Source of the DNA: Streptomyces sp. NRRL S-340 | GTDB lineage: Bacteria > Actinomycetota > Actinomycetes > Streptomycetales > Streptomycetaceae | Assembly (NCBI RefSeq): GCF_000720185.1 | Contig: NZ_JOIY01000071.1 | Span: forward strand, 1 to 64,000 | Direction of reading: 5' to 3' | DNA: 64,000 nt | Shown here: piece after piece, positions 26,627-35,707 of the stretch | Layout of the letters: every line of letters starts with the position of its first letter | Numbering within the stretch: the stretch's first letter is position 1 | Position numbers and translations under genes: made by a program | Notes under the pieces: model-generated | Database searches by the model: none | The model's input: only the letters and a program-made list of their open reading frames with translations | Told to the model about the DNA's origin: nothing

Positions 26627-27228
26627 GCCGCCGCCGTTTCATACGGGCTGAGGATGCCGCGGTCCAGGCGCCAGAGTTCGTCGAGGCGTTCGATGTCGTA
26701 GGCGAGGTGGGAGACGACCAGGACGGAGCGGCCGGCATCGCGAAGACGGGCGGCCAGATCCCAGAAGCGCTGGTAGGTGTCCCAGTCGAAGCCCTGGTAG
26801 GGCTCGTCGAGCAGCAGGACCTGCGGATCGTGCATGAGGGCCAGGGTCAGGTTCAGCTTCTGCCGGGTGCCGCCGCTGAGCACTCCGGCACGCTCGTCGG
26901 CGTAATCGGAGAAGCACAGCACGTCCATGACTTCTTCCGCGCGTTTGAGATCTGGTAGCCGGAAGGCCGCCTTGAAGTACAGCAGGTGCTGGCGGACGGT
27001 GAGGGCGTCGTTGAGGACCACGTCCTGCGGGCAGTAGCCGAAGCGGCCCGGGTGCCGGACGGTTCCGGCCTGTGCCCGCAGTTCACCGGCCAGGATCTTC
27101 AGCAGCGTCGACTTGCCGGCGCCGTTCTCGCCGACGATCCCGGACAGCCTGCCCGGCTGCAGGTCCAGGTCGATGCCGCGCAGGACCTCGCGTCGGCCGT
27201 AGGCGTGCCGCAGTCCGCGCACTTCCAA
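26623..27228 (-). CDS. ABC transporter ATP-binding protein
   Basis: This is a 201-residue single ATPase domain. Walker A is GENGAGKSTLLK, the Q-loop is YCPQDVVL, the signature is LSGGTRQKLNL, Walker B is VLLLDEP and the switch His is in VVSHL. All motifs are intact. I place the start at a TTG (27228) because GGGGGAGGA lies six bases before it; another TTG at 27264 lengthens the frame by 12 residues but has weaker support. It is coupled to the permease downstream and lies 116 bases after the prenyl synthase stop on the same strand. Confidence 0.9.
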   Translation of the reverse strand: MEVRGLRHAYGRREVLRGIDLDLQPGRLSGIVGENGAGKSTLLKILAGELRAQAGTVRHPGRFGYCPQDVVLNDALTVRQHLLYFKAAFRLPDLKRAEEVMDVLCFSDYADERAGVLSGGTRQKLNLTLALMHDPQVLLLDEPYQGFDWDTYQRFWDLAARLRDAGRSVLVVSHLAYDIERLDELWRLDRGILSPYETAAA

Positions 27229-27344
27229 TGTCCGTCCTCCCCCTTCGATCCGGTACGCCTTCAACGCCTGATGGCCAGGGGCGGATACGCCGTGTCAACG
27301 TCCGCATCGTCGTACCGTCCGATCGGGGCAGGGGACACCCGCGG

Positions 27345-28424
27345 CTACCGGGTCCTGCGGGCGTTCCACGAGGGCAGTTGCTCGAAGAAGCCCACGGCTT
27401 CCCCACGCCAGTGCCGGCGCCAGGAGCGGGCTTCGGCGGAGGCGGCTTCGGCGTACCGGTCGATCGCCGACTGCAGGTGCTGGTGCACGTCGTGGCGGTA
27501 GGCGATGTCCCGGATACCGTCGATGGTCTGCGGTGTGCAGCCGGGATTTCCGAGAGCGGCCTTGACGGTGTCGTGCGCGTCCGCGTCAGTGACGGCAAGC
27601 AGCTTGCGGACCAGGTAGGTGAGGCGGCCGGCCCGCAGGTCGGTACCGATGGGCTTGCCGGTGATGTCCGGGTCGCCGAAGAGGTCGAGGTAGTCGTCTC
27701 GCATCTGGCCGCTGATGCCGGCCAGCGTGGCGTAGCGGCGCAGGCTTTCCTCGTGCGCGGCCAGGTCCTCGCCGGCGGCCAGCAGGCCCAGGCGCAGGGG
27801 GGCGAGGACGGAGTAGCGGGTGGTCTTGTACTCGCCCACCGTCTCCAGCAGCCCTTCGTCGGCCGAGGGGGTGACGTCGCGTTCGATGTCGAGGATCTGG
27901 CCGATGACGGTATCGGTCGTCACGCCGAGTTGGACGTCGAGCATGGCCTGCTTGCGGTCGGCGGGAAGGTCCGCGTGGAACAGAACGCGCAGGGCCAGGA
28001 AGCCGGCGAGATCGCCGGTCATCATGGCCAGTCCCAGCGCGGCCTGCGGGTTCTCGGGGAGGTCTGCGCGGCACGCGTAGTACGTCGAGGGGCCACCGCG
28101 CCGCAGGGGTGAGTCGTCGATGATGTCGTCAAGGATGAGCGCGTGGCTGTGGAGCAGCTCAAGACTCAGTGAGGCCTCCAGCAGTCCCGGTACCTCCTCC
28201 TCCGTGACCAGGCGCGCCGCCTCGTAGAGCAGGGCGACCCGGATCCGCTTCCCGCCGCGCAGCGACAACTCCGCCAGCAGCTCCAGACACCGGGGGGTGA
28301 AACGGCCCAGGCTGGAACCGTTGAGGTCGCCGGCGAGTTCGGCGAAGTACTTCTCGAAGGACGAGACGAAGCGCTGCTGGTGACCGGCGGCACGCTCCAG
28401 GGCGGTGAGGGCATTGCTGTTCAT
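27345..28424 (-). CDS. Trans-isoprenyl diphosphate synthase (GGPP synthase-like)
   Basis: This 359-residue polyprenyl synthetase has both Asp-rich motifs intact: DDIID at residues 99-103 followed by SPLRRGG, and DDYLD at 243-247. LRGGKRIRVAL is the conserved region that binds IPP. It condenses IPP with an allylic diphosphate, most likely to C20 or longer. Chain length cannot be read confidently. It heads a minus-strand group with the ABC transporter. A cis-prenyltransferase diverges from it, and a squalene/phytoene-synthase-family gene lies beyond. The context points to a dedicated isoprenoid pathway. Confidence 0.9.
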   Translation of the reverse strand: MNSNALTALERAAGHQQRFVSSFEKYFAELAGDLNGSSLGRFTPRCLELLAELSLRGGKRIRVALLYEAARLVTEEEVPGLLEASLSLELLHSHALILDDIIDDSPLRRGGPSTYYACRADLPENPQAALGLAMMTGDLAGFLALRVLFHADLPADRKQAMLDVQLGVTTDTVIGQILDIERDVTPSADEGLLETVGEYKTTRYSVLAPLRLGLLAAGEDLAAHEESLRRYATLAGISGQMRDDYLDLFGDPDITGKPIGTDLRAGRLTYLVRKLLAVTDADAHDTVKAALGNPGCTPQTIDGIRDIAYRHDVHQHLQSAIDRYAEAASAEARSWRRHWRGEAVGFFEQLPSWNARRTR

Positions 28425-28680
28425 CTGCGTTCCGGCCGGCCTTCCTCATGGATGTCAGCGGTCAGTCTGCCACTGCCGTGGAACGTGCTGTGACTGCCGC
28501 CGGTTGCGAGGGAAGCGGCGGTGGAGGCCAGGTTTGTGGTGAGGGGTCGCAAGAGACTCTCCTCACGCTTCTACGCGCCCCCGGTACGCGCCAGGCGCTT
28601 CTCGGCTGATCACTCTGTGCCTGATCGCCGCTCCTACGATGACGGTGCCGTTGCGTCGCAGTCGGGGAGGACGGGCCACT

Positions 28681-29418
28681 GTGGAGACTTGTTTCAGCCG
28701 CCGGAGCACTCCTCGGCCCGGTGGCCGCCGCGGCCCGGTGCCCGGACACATCGCTGTCATCCTGGACGGGAACCGTCGCTGGGCCAAAGCCGCAGCCCGC
28801 GAATCCGCCTGGGGATACATGCAGGGAGGCGACAGAGCCCTGCAGTTCCTCAACTGGTGTGACGCCGCGGGGATCGACGTCGTGACGCTGTACGCGGTGT
28901 CCCTGGACAACCTGCGGCGCGAGGACGACTCCGTCATCGCCAGTCTGCGGGCGGTGGCCGAGACGCTGCAGCAGCTTGCCCGGCAACCCCGCTGGCGCAT
29001 CCGGCTGATCGGCCGGATCGAACTGCTCGACACGCAGATCGTGGAGGAGCTGCGGGAAGCGGTGGACCTCACCGCAGCGGTGAGCGGGCCTACGGTGAAC
29101 ATCGCACTCGCCTACAGCGGACGGGAAGAAATCCTCCAGGCCCTGCGAGAGCTGCTGTCCACCCCAGGGGGCATCACCCAGGCACAGGCCGGGCTCACCC
29201 AGGACATGCTGGCCCGTCATCTCTACACAGCCGGACTTCCCGACCCCGACCTCATCATCCGCACCTCGGGCGAACAACGCCTGTCCGACTTCATGACCTG
29301 GCAGTCCACCTACAGCGAGCTCTACTTCTGCGACACAGGCTGGCCCGGATTCGACGAACGCCACTTCGCACAGGCACTCGATCACTTCGCGTCCTGCTGC
29401 CGCCGCTACGGGCAATGA
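28681..29418 (+). CDS. Cis-prenyltransferase (isoprenyl transferase, UppS family)
   Basis: This 245-residue protein has its GTG at 28681 as the best start, with GGGGAGGA ten bases upstream; an ATG at 28639 would add 14 residues. The pyrophosphate-binding motif is HIAVILDGNRRWAKA with the catalytic Asp near residue 29. The C-terminal motif is LIIRTSGEQRLSDFMTWQS, followed by ELYFCDTGWPGFDE. The usual GHxxG after the first motif is replaced by GYMQGGDRA. It adds IPP units in cis geometry. A core undecaprenyl synthase is normally elsewhere, so this copy beside a trans-synthase and a head-to-head synthase may be specialised. Confidence 0.9.
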   Translation: METCFSRRSTPRPGGRRGPVPGHIAVILDGNRRWAKAAARESAWGYMQGGDRALQFLNWCDAAGIDVVTLYAVSLDNLRREDDSVIASLRAVAETLQQLARQPRWRIRLIGRIELLDTQIVEELREAVDLTAAVSGPTVNIALAYSGREEILQALRELLSTPGGITQAQAGLTQDMLARHLYTAGLPDPDLIIRTSGEQRLSDFMTWQSTYSELYFCDTGWPGFDERHFAQALDHFASCCRRYGQ

Positions 29419-29467
29419 CGGTGCCCGGACCCGATCTCCGGGGCAGCTACCCCGAGCGCAAGGCCGC

Positions 29468-30397
29468 TCACTGCCGCGCGACCAATACCCCCGGCGCTTT
29501 CCTAGGCCACGATCGGACGCCCACCTGGAAAGCGAGCGAGGCCAGCCCTCGCCCGCCCAGAGTCGTGGGGCGGGCGAAGATGTCGTAACCGTGCCGTTCG
29601 ACCTGGGCCAGCGTGGCGAGGTTGCGCTCGATGACCGCCCACACGAACGGCCTGCACCGAGGACGGATCAGCTCGGTCACCTCCATTCCGCAGGCGAACA
29701 GTGCGCGGGCGCGCTGCACCTCGAAGCGGATCAGGCGGCGCAGCCGGGGCGTGATCCGGGCCGCGCGCAGCTCATCGGGGGTGACGCCGAAACGCCGCAG
29801 ATCCTCAGTCGGCAGGTAGATCCGGCCCAGGCGGATGTCCTCCCCGACATCCCGCACGACGTTGGCCAGTTGCAAGGCCACGACAAGCTCGGTCATGGCA
29901 CGGTCGGCTCGCGCGTCGACCGCCTCCACCAGTCGCAGAATCATGCGTCCAGGCGGCCCGTTGATCGCTTCGCTGTAGTCGCGAAGCTCCTGCCAGGTGG
30001 CGTACTCGCTCACCTCGAGATCCCGCAGCCACGCGGCCAGCATCGTCTCGACATCGTCGAGATCGAACCCGTACACCTGCGCGGTGTGGGCGAATGCCTG
30101 CCCCAGCGGATCGGTGCACCGGCCGCACCGCAGATCTGTGAGCATCCGCTGACGCCACACCTCGTAACGCCCGGCGCGCTCCTGAGGATCACCGCTGTCC
30201 AAGAGCTGGTCCGCCCACCGGGCCAAGGCGTAGACGGCCCAGGCGTGTGGCCGCTTCTCCGGCGGCAGCAGCAACGTACCCGCCCAGTTGGATCGCCCGT
30301 CGACGGCCACCAGTAACCGGCCGCACAGCCGGTACGCCTCCCGCAGCACCGGATCGGTAATCCCAGCCCGGTCCAGAGCGCCCCGGTCACCCAGCAC
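29468..30397 (-). CDS. Squalene/phytoene synthase family protein
   Basis: This is a 309-residue protein starting at a GTG. The first Asp-rich motif is WADQLLDSGD (Asp63 and Asp67) and the second is NVVRDVGEDIRLGRIYLP (Asp183 to Asp187), both intact. It would join two prenyl diphosphates head to head, giving a squalene- or phytoene-like product. The family also includes enzymes that make other linear or cyclised terpenes. No phytoene desaturase or squalene cyclase lies in the window, so the product is open. It is convergent with the cis-prenyltransferase, with 49 bases between stops. Confidence 0.88.
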   Translation of the reverse strand: MLGDRGALDRAGITDPVLREAYRLCGRLLVAVDGRSNWAGTLLLPPEKRPHAWAVYALARWADQLLDSGDPQERAGRYEVWRQRMLTDLRCGRCTDPLGQAFAHTAQVYGFDLDDVETMLAAWLRDLEVSEYATWQELRDYSEAINGPPGRMILRLVEAVDARADRAMTELVVALQLANVVRDVGEDIRLGRIYLPTEDLRRFGVTPDELRAARITPRLRRLIRFEVQRARALFACGMEVTELIRPRCRPFVWAVIERNLATLAQVERHGYDIFARPTTLGGRGLASLAFQVGVRSWPRKAPGVLVARQ

Positions 30398-30729
30398 GCA
30401 GCATCCACCCTTCGGTCATCATCTGCTCCTCCGGAGACGACGCGTAACAACCCGTCCTCGGAGCTCACTTACCTAACAAGCGCCCCGGAGGTGCGGTAAC
30501 ACCGACCTCAGCAGCTCCTGGCATCCGGCGAGTATCACACCGGCAATGACGGGGTGTCACCGGCGCACGGGAGCGCGATCGGCCTCACGAAGATCTTGAC
30601 CGAGCTACGGTGGCCCGAACGCGCGGGTGCACAGAATCCGTCTGAACACATCGACTGGACGGGGAAATGCACTCAGGAATGGATCACCGCCAACCCCGTT
30701 GAGGCCCGCCGCGGGCGGTTCGCCTCCCG
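30398..30729. other. Upstream region of the terpene-synthase-like gene
   Basis: Contains the promoter for the minus-strand squalene/phytoene-synthase gene. No gene, strong repeat or RNA is visible. Confidence 0.4.
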
Positions 30730-31014
30730 TTCGAACCACTGGTCGACGCCATTCACCGTGTCCGCGCCGGCCTGTGCTTCGTGGACCCGGCCCTCGCTGC
30801 GGCAGCGCCGGCCGGTGGCGCGAGCCCGCTGACCGGGCGCGAGGCGGAGGTACTGCGCGCCGCCGCCGAGGGAGGCACCGTGACCGACATCGTCAGGGCG
30901 CCCGGGCTGTCCCAGGGCACCGTGCGCAACCACCTGTCGTCGGCGGCCGGCAAGACGCAGGCCCGCACCCGCGCCGAGGCGGCCCGGCTCCCGGAGGACA
31001 ACGGCTGGCCGTGA
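30730..31014 (+). pseudogene. NarL/DesR-type response regulator, C-terminal remnant
   Basis: The frame reads LVDAIHRVRAGLCFVDPALA, then SPLTGREAEVLRAAAEGGTV, GLSQGTVRNHLSSAAGKTQA and ends RLPEDNGWP. This is the linker and LuxR helix-turn-helix of a NarL-family response regulator. The receiver domain is absent: upstream sequence does not encode its Asp-containing fold. There is no histidine kinase nearby, so it is a truncated relic. Confidence 0.75.
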
Positions 31015-31231
31015 CCGCCGCGCCGGCGGGGCGCAAGCGCCGCAGGCACGCCAGGGCCGCAGGCATCGGAGGTGGCTGCCGCTGCCGGCAAGCTCGTGCC
31101 GGACGCCGGGCGGTGCCGTCGAGGTCCCCGTCGCTCCGAGATCCCGGCGGCCGCGTCCGCAGCCGCATCCCGCGAGAGCGAATCCGCAGCAGCACCGTGC
31201 CCCGTGGTCAGTTCCCGAAGCCTATGATGTT

Positions 31232-31248
31232 CAAACGTCTGATGTTTG
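31232..31248. promoter_or_regulatory. Candidate GntR operator
   Basis: CAAAC (31232-31236) and GTTTG (31244-31248) form a dyad in AT-richer DNA 14 bases upstream of the GntR start. It may be an autoregulatory site. Confidence 0.45.
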
Positions 31249-31262
31249 TGTACGGTGTCCCC

Positions 31263-31973
31263 ATGGAACGCATCAGTGCACCGCGGCGGACGGCTAGCCT
31301 GTCCGCTCAGCTCGTGGACAGTCTCCGGTCACACATCGAGTCAGGCGGGTGGCCCGTCGGGACGCGGATCCCGCCGGAGCAGGCCCTCATCGAGGAGCTC
31401 GGTGTGGGACGCAGCACGCTGCGGGAGGCGATCGGTGCGCTGGTGCACCTGGGCCTGCTGGAGCCGCGGGCCGGGGACGGCACCTATGTCCGCTCCTCGA
31501 GTGAACTCCAGTCGGTCATGGTGCGGCGGGCGAGTTCCGGGAAGCGGGACAACGTGCTGGAACTGCGGACCGTTCTGGAGGAGTACGCCTCGGGAACCGC
31601 GGCCCTGCGCCGCAGCGAGAGCCAGTTGCAGCAACTGCGGGAGCTGCTGGCCGACGCCGACGCGGCCTGTGCCGGTGAGGACACGTCCACGGCCACGAGC
31701 GTCGACGCACTGTTCCACCGGGCCGTGGTCCGGGCGAGCGGGAACGACCTGCTGGTCGAGGTGTACGACTACCTCGGTACGGCGCTCACCTCGTCCCTGG
31801 GCGGCCTGCCCTGGGACGCCGCCCACGCCGAGGAGCACGCCCGTCTGCACCGGCGGCTCGTCGACGCGATCGAGGCCCGGGACCAGGGCGGCGCCCGCGA
31901 CGCGGCGGCCGCGATCGTCCAGCTCACCCGTGACCACGAGACCAGTACGCCACGAGCAGCGGAGGACCAGTGA
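31263..31973 (+). CDS. GntR-family regulator, FadR/FCD type
   Basis: This 236-residue protein has an N-terminal winged helix (AQLVDSLRSHIESGGWPVGTRIPPEQAL, GVGRSTLREAIGALVHLGLLEPRAGDGTYV). It is followed by an all-helical FCD domain. Ligand and metal positions are suggested by LELRTVLEEYASGTAALRRS, DALFHRAVVRASGN and EEHARLHRRLVDAI. Its stop overlaps the GTG of the MFS gene (GTGA), giving translational coupling. The pair is a self-contained regulated transport unit, and the effector is probably the transported organic acid or nitro/cyanate-like compound. Confidence 0.9.
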   Translation: MERISAPRRTASLSAQLVDSLRSHIESGGWPVGTRIPPEQALIEELGVGRSTLREAIGALVHLGLLEPRAGDGTYVRSSSELQSVMVRRASSGKRDNVLELRTVLEEYASGTAALRRSESQLQQLRELLADADAACAGEDTSTATSVDALFHRAVVRASGNDLLVEVYDYLGTALTSSLGGLPWDAAHAEEHARLHRRLVDAIEARDQGGARDAAAAIVQLTRDHETSTPRAAEDQ

Positions 31974-33211
31974 GTACGCGGCCGGCTTCGATGTCCCGTC
32001 AGCATTCCGCCTCCCGACCACCCTCCGCCGATCCCGCCCGGCCCGCCGTGTCGGCCGGGCTCGTCATCGCCATCTGCCTCGTGGCGGCGAACCTGCGCAC
32101 CACCCTCACCGGTGTCGGCGCACTGCTGCCGGAGATCGAGCACGGCAGCGGCCTGACATCGAGCTGGGGCGGGCTGCTGAGCACCCTCCCGCTGCTCACG
32201 TTCGCCGCGACGTCACCCCTGGTCGCCCGTGCCTCCCACCGGCTGGGCAGCGCGCGCCTGCTGGTGGCGGCGCTCGGTGTGCTGGCCGTCGGGACGGTGG
32301 TCCGCTCCCTTCCCTCCGTCCTCTGCCTGTTCGCCGGAACGGTGATGCTTTCCGCGGCCATCGCGTTCGGCAACGTGCTGCTGCCCGCTCTGATCAGGCG
32401 GAGTGTGCCCGCACACCGTATTCAAGGCATCAGCGCTCTCTACGTGACCGTCATGGGCCTCATGGCCGCGGTCTCCTCAGGGATCTCCGCACCGCTGGCC
32501 CACAGCGTGCCGGGTTCCTGGCGCACCGCGCTGGCCTGGGGTGTCGCCTTCACGATCGCGGCGTTCCTCGCCTGGCTGCCCCGGATGCGGGGTGACAAGC
32601 CGCAGGAGTCCGCCGGCGGAACGCACAGCCCGGTGCCCTGGCGGTCGCGGCTCGCCTGGCAGGTCACCTTCTTCATGGGCCTGCAGTCCCTGGCCTTCTA
32701 CACCGCCGTCGCATGGCTGCCCAGCATCCTGATCGACCGCGGCACGAGCAGCACCACGGCCGGATGGATGCTCTTCTACTACCAGGTGGTGTCCCTGGCG
32801 GCCAGCAGCCTCCTGCCCCTGCTCACCCGGGGCCGGCACGACCAGCGCTGGACCGCGGCCGGGGCCTCGGTCCTCGTGGCAGGCGGCTTCACCGTCCTGG
32901 TCGCCGCCCCCGCGTTGTCCGTCCTCGCGTGCACTCTCCTCGGAGTCGGCGGCGGTGCGTGCCTCGTCCTCGCCCTCACCTTCCAGAGCCAGCGCGCCGG
33001 CAGTTCCGCCGAAGCCGCCGCGCTGGCGGGCATGGCACAGTCCATCGGCTACCTCGTCGCGGCGGCCGGGCCTCTCCTCCTCGGCATCCTGCACGACACC
33101 ACGCACAGCTGGACGCTTCCGCTCACCGTCCTGGCCGTCCTCGGCATCGCCACGGCGGTGGCCGGACACGGTGCGGGACAGGACCGCCACATACATCAGC
33201 CCTCCCGCTGA
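31970..33211 (+). CDS. MFS transporter, CynX/NimT type
   Basis: This 413-residue protein has about 12 membrane helices. The region AANLRTTLTGVGALLPEIEHGSGLTSSWGGLLSTLPLLTFA is characteristic of the CynX/NimT branch of the major facilitator superfamily. That branch handles cyanate, 2-nitroimidazole and related compounds. A cytoplasmic loop (MRGDKPQESAGG) separates the two six-helix halves. The start GTG overlaps the GntR stop. The 3' end overlaps the convergent lipoprotein frame by 16 bases. The substrate is not determinable from sequence. Confidence 0.88.
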   Translation: MSTRPASMSRQHSASRPPSADPARPAVSAGLVIAICLVAANLRTTLTGVGALLPEIEHGSGLTSSWGGLLSTLPLLTFAATSPLVARASHRLGSARLLVAALGVLAVGTVVRSLPSVLCLFAGTVMLSAAIAFGNVLLPALIRRSVPAHRIQGISALYVTVMGLMAAVSSGISAPLAHSVPGSWRTALAWGVAFTIAAFLAWLPRMRGDKPQESAGGTHSPVPWRSRLAWQVTFFMGLQSLAFYTAVAWLPSILIDRGTSSTTAGWMLFYYQVVSLAASSLLPLLTRGRHDQRWTAAGASVLVAGGFTVLVAAPALSVLACTLLGVGGGACLVLALTFQSQRAGSSAEAAALAGMAQSIGYLVAAAGPLLLGILHDTTHSWTLPLTVLAVLGIATAVAGHGAGQDRHIHQPSR

Positions 33212-33972
33212 CACGACCGGTCCGCCCCCGGAAGCGTTTCGGCACACTCACCTACGGCAGACTCCGGGAACGGGCGATGCTGCGGCTTCCGAGTGGCGGC
33301 ATCGTCCCGAACGTGCCCTGGAGGCAGGCGACTTCGTTCGTGCGGTCGCCCGCGGTCGTACCGGGCCGCTGCCTGCCTGCCGGGGCAGGTCCGCTGAATC
33401 ACCGGTCGGTCCTCGCACCCCTCGATGTCGTCATCGCATCCGTCCACGTCATCGGGGCGCAAGGCGCTGAGCCGCCACAGCACCAGGCCCTCGGCATCCG
33501 GCCCGGTCCGGGCGACGCGCGCCGTGAAGAGAGCGCCGGCGGGGATGTTGAACTGGTCCGCCTCACGGTCTCCGCACGTCACCTCCCACTCGCTCTCCAC
33601 GGTGCCCCGGCCGAGGATCAGGGTGATCGAGCGAGGGCCTGGGGCCTGACAGGCGATGTCGAGCGTGTGCGGCCGTCCCTCGGCGGTGAAGGTCTTGTCC
33701 AGACCCTGCGGCAGGCTCGCCATCCCCTCGGCGACACGCGCGGCTCCCTCGATCTCCGAGGCGTTCAGAGCCTGCGTGGCGTCCCGGAGCGCGTCTTCCT
33801 GTTCCGCTTTGCCGTCCCACCCGGTAACCGCAGAGGGACTCGGGTATCGCGGGGCTTCCGCGCTTCCCGGATCGACGGCCGTCCCCTCGCGGCCCCTGCG
33901 ATCCGAGCAGCCGCCGGCCACCACGACGGCGAGGGCGACAAGGGCGACGGCGAGGCTCCGGCGTGCGGGCAT
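33196..33972 (-). CDS. Predicted lipoprotein with an abnormal C-terminal extension
   Basis: This 258-residue frame has a lipoprotein signal (SLAVALVALAVVVAGGC, Cys22). The middle, with ALRDATQALNASEIEGAARV, TFTAEGRPHTLDIACQAPGP and VTCGDREADQFNIPAGALF, looks like a small secreted ligand-binding or immunity-type domain. Relatives I know of tend to end near WRLSALRPDDVDGCDDDIEGC. Here the frame continues for about 70 Arg/His/Pro-rich residues without protein character, and runs into the convergent MFS gene. Loss of the normal stop is the simplest reading. Function is unknown. Confidence 0.6.
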   Translation of the reverse strand: MPARRSLAVALVALAVVVAGGCSDRRGREGTAVDPGSAEAPRYPSPSAVTGWDGKAEQEDALRDATQALNASEIEGAARVAEGMASLPQGLDKTFTAEGRPHTLDIACQAPGPRSITLILGRGTVESEWEVTCGDREADQFNIPAGALFTARVARTGPDAEGLVLWRLSALRPDDVDGCDDDIEGCEDRPVIQRTCPGRQAAARYDRGRPHERSRLPPGHVRDDAATRKPQHRPFPESAVGECAETLPGADRSCQREG

Positions 33973-34282
33973 GCGGCTCCAGTCGGTGGCTGCCGCCGCC
34001 CCCGTCGGCCGGTTGCGGCGGCACGTCCTGCAGGTCTTCGTCTCCTCGGCCGCGTACAGCCGAGGTGCGCGGATCGTTCGGCCGCACCATCATCTCGCAG
34101 GACGGTGTGATCCGGTCGACGCGTCGCAGGGCGGTGCCCTGCCTCGCCAGGCGCGGCCGGCGACGAAGTGGTGCCACAGCGGTGCTGCTCGGTGAGCGGG
34201 TTCCGCCGGGCGCGGTCGGTTCCGGCCCGGAGGACTCCGGCGACCTGCCGGATGTCGTGGTGGCCGCCCCCGGCTCAGGTCG
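33973..34282. other. Short interval without a gene
   Basis: 310 bases between the lipoprotein start and the FG-GAP protein end. Contains only the lipoprotein upstream region; nothing else is recognisable. Confidence 0.4.
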
Positions 34283-35707
34283 TCAGATGATGACGCCGCT
34301 CCAGGACGTCACGGGTGCCTGGAGCGTGGTGCCGGTGCTGCGGAAGAAGAACAGCGCGTTGTGCTGCCGCCCGTCGTCGGTCCGCCCCTTGTCGTAGTAG
34401 ACGGTGATGTCGTCCTTGCCGTCGCCGTTGCAGTCACCCGAGCCGGGGAGCGCGGCGGCCCAGGAGAAGCCGCCCGAACTGGTCCACACCTTGGAGGAGA
34501 TGAACCCGCCGCCACCGCTGGTCAACGTGAACAGCATGGACACGTTCTTCCCGTCGCTGCTCTGGCCGCCGTCGTAGAGGACGGCGATGTCGTCCTTGCC
34601 GTCCCCGTCGTAGTCGCCGGAGGTCGGCCGGCTCTTGGCCCATTCGAAGTTGCCGGGGCTGGTCCAGGTCTTGGTGGCGGTGAAGGCGGTGCCGTTGCTG
34701 GTGAGGGTGAAGACGAGGGTGGTGTTCTTGCCGTCGCTGCTCTGGCCGCCGTCGTAGGGTGAGGGTGAAGACGAGGGTGGTGTTCTTGCCGTCGCTGCTC
34801 TGGCCGCCGTCGTAGGGGCACGAAAGCCCGTCCCCGTACTCGTGAACGTGTACACGGACGAGACGTACGAACCGTCCGAACTCTGGCCGCCGTCGTAGAA
34901 GACAGCGACGTCGTCCTTGCCGTCGCCGTTGTAGTCACCGGCGACCAGCCGGCTCGCGGCCCAGGTGAAACCGGCGGAGCTGATCCAGCTGCGGACCGGG
35001 GGCTCGAAGCCGTCGGCGGTGGCGTAGAAGGTGTAGAGGGAAGTCCGGTTGCCACCGTCCACGGACGCGCCGTTGTCGTAGAGGGCGGCCACGTCCTCTC
35101 TGCCGTCGCCGTTGAAGTCACCCGAGGCGACCGCGTACTGCTGGGGGAGCAGCCGTACCTGCTGTATCCAGGAGCGGATGTCGTCCAGCCGTGTCTCCAC
35201 GGCGCCGGTCCGCGACTCCGTCGAGCCGAGGCAACCACCCTGCCAGGAAGCGCTGTTGACGGCGACGAGTTCGAAATGGCCACCGGCGTCGCGCAGCGCG
35301 GGGCCGCCGCTGTCCCCTTTGCACAGCGCTCCGCCGTCGCTGGTCAAGGACACCGTCGTGGCATCGGTGGCCGCCACGGCGAACGCCCCCGAGTGCAGAC
35401 GGTCGGGCACCCAGGTGTGCTCGCCGTCGAAGGCCGACGCGTCGGGCAGCTGCCCGGTCGCGGTGACGGCCTCCGGGAACGCGGGTGCCGTCTGGGTGCC
35501 GTTCCTGGAGCGGAGCACGACCCGACCCGCGTCCACGGACAGCCCGGCGCGGAAGCCGCGCCCGAGCCGGAGCCGGAGCCGGAGCCCGGCTCGGCTCGGC
35601 TCGGCTCGGCGTTCCGACGTCTCTTTGGAAACGCAGCAGCCGGCGCCCCTGGCTGTTCCGCCGGAACATCTCACCAGTCGGAGGGGTGTCTGATCTGTCT
35701 GCCTCAT
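34283..35707 (-). pseudogene. Truncated trypsin-like protease with FG-GAP/VCBS repeats
   Basis: Within a 474-codon frame, the part from about residue 55 reads WVPDRLHSGAFAV, then GALCKGDSGGPALRDAGGHF and VAVNSASWQGGCLG. This is the C-terminal half of an S1 protease including the catalytic Ser. The His and Asp halves and the signal peptide are missing; instead there is Arg/Leu-rich sequence from a simple repeat at ~35560-35610. Four FG-GAP calcium-binding motifs follow: DFNGDGREDVAAL, DYNGDGKDDVAVF, DYDGDGKDDIAVL and DCNGDGKDDITVY. Between the second and third, a 58-bp tandem duplication replaces about 30 residues and creates out-of-frame sequence. The protease is dead; the ATG merely overlaps the stop of the next gene. 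Confidence 0.75.
34701..34816. repeat. Perfect 58-bp tandem duplication
   Basis: Bases 34701-34758 are repeated exactly at 34759-34816. The unit begins GTGAGGGTGAAGACG and ends CCGTCGTAGG. It encodes part of an FG-GAP repeat on the minus strand; 58 is not a multiple of three, so the extra copy is read out of frame. Confidence 0.9.

Noticed and set aside
27345..30397. Carotenoid cluster call
   Set aside because: A GGPP-synthase-like and phytoene/squalene-synthase-like gene are present, but no desaturase or lycopene cyclase is nearby, so naming crtE/crtB would go beyond the evidence.
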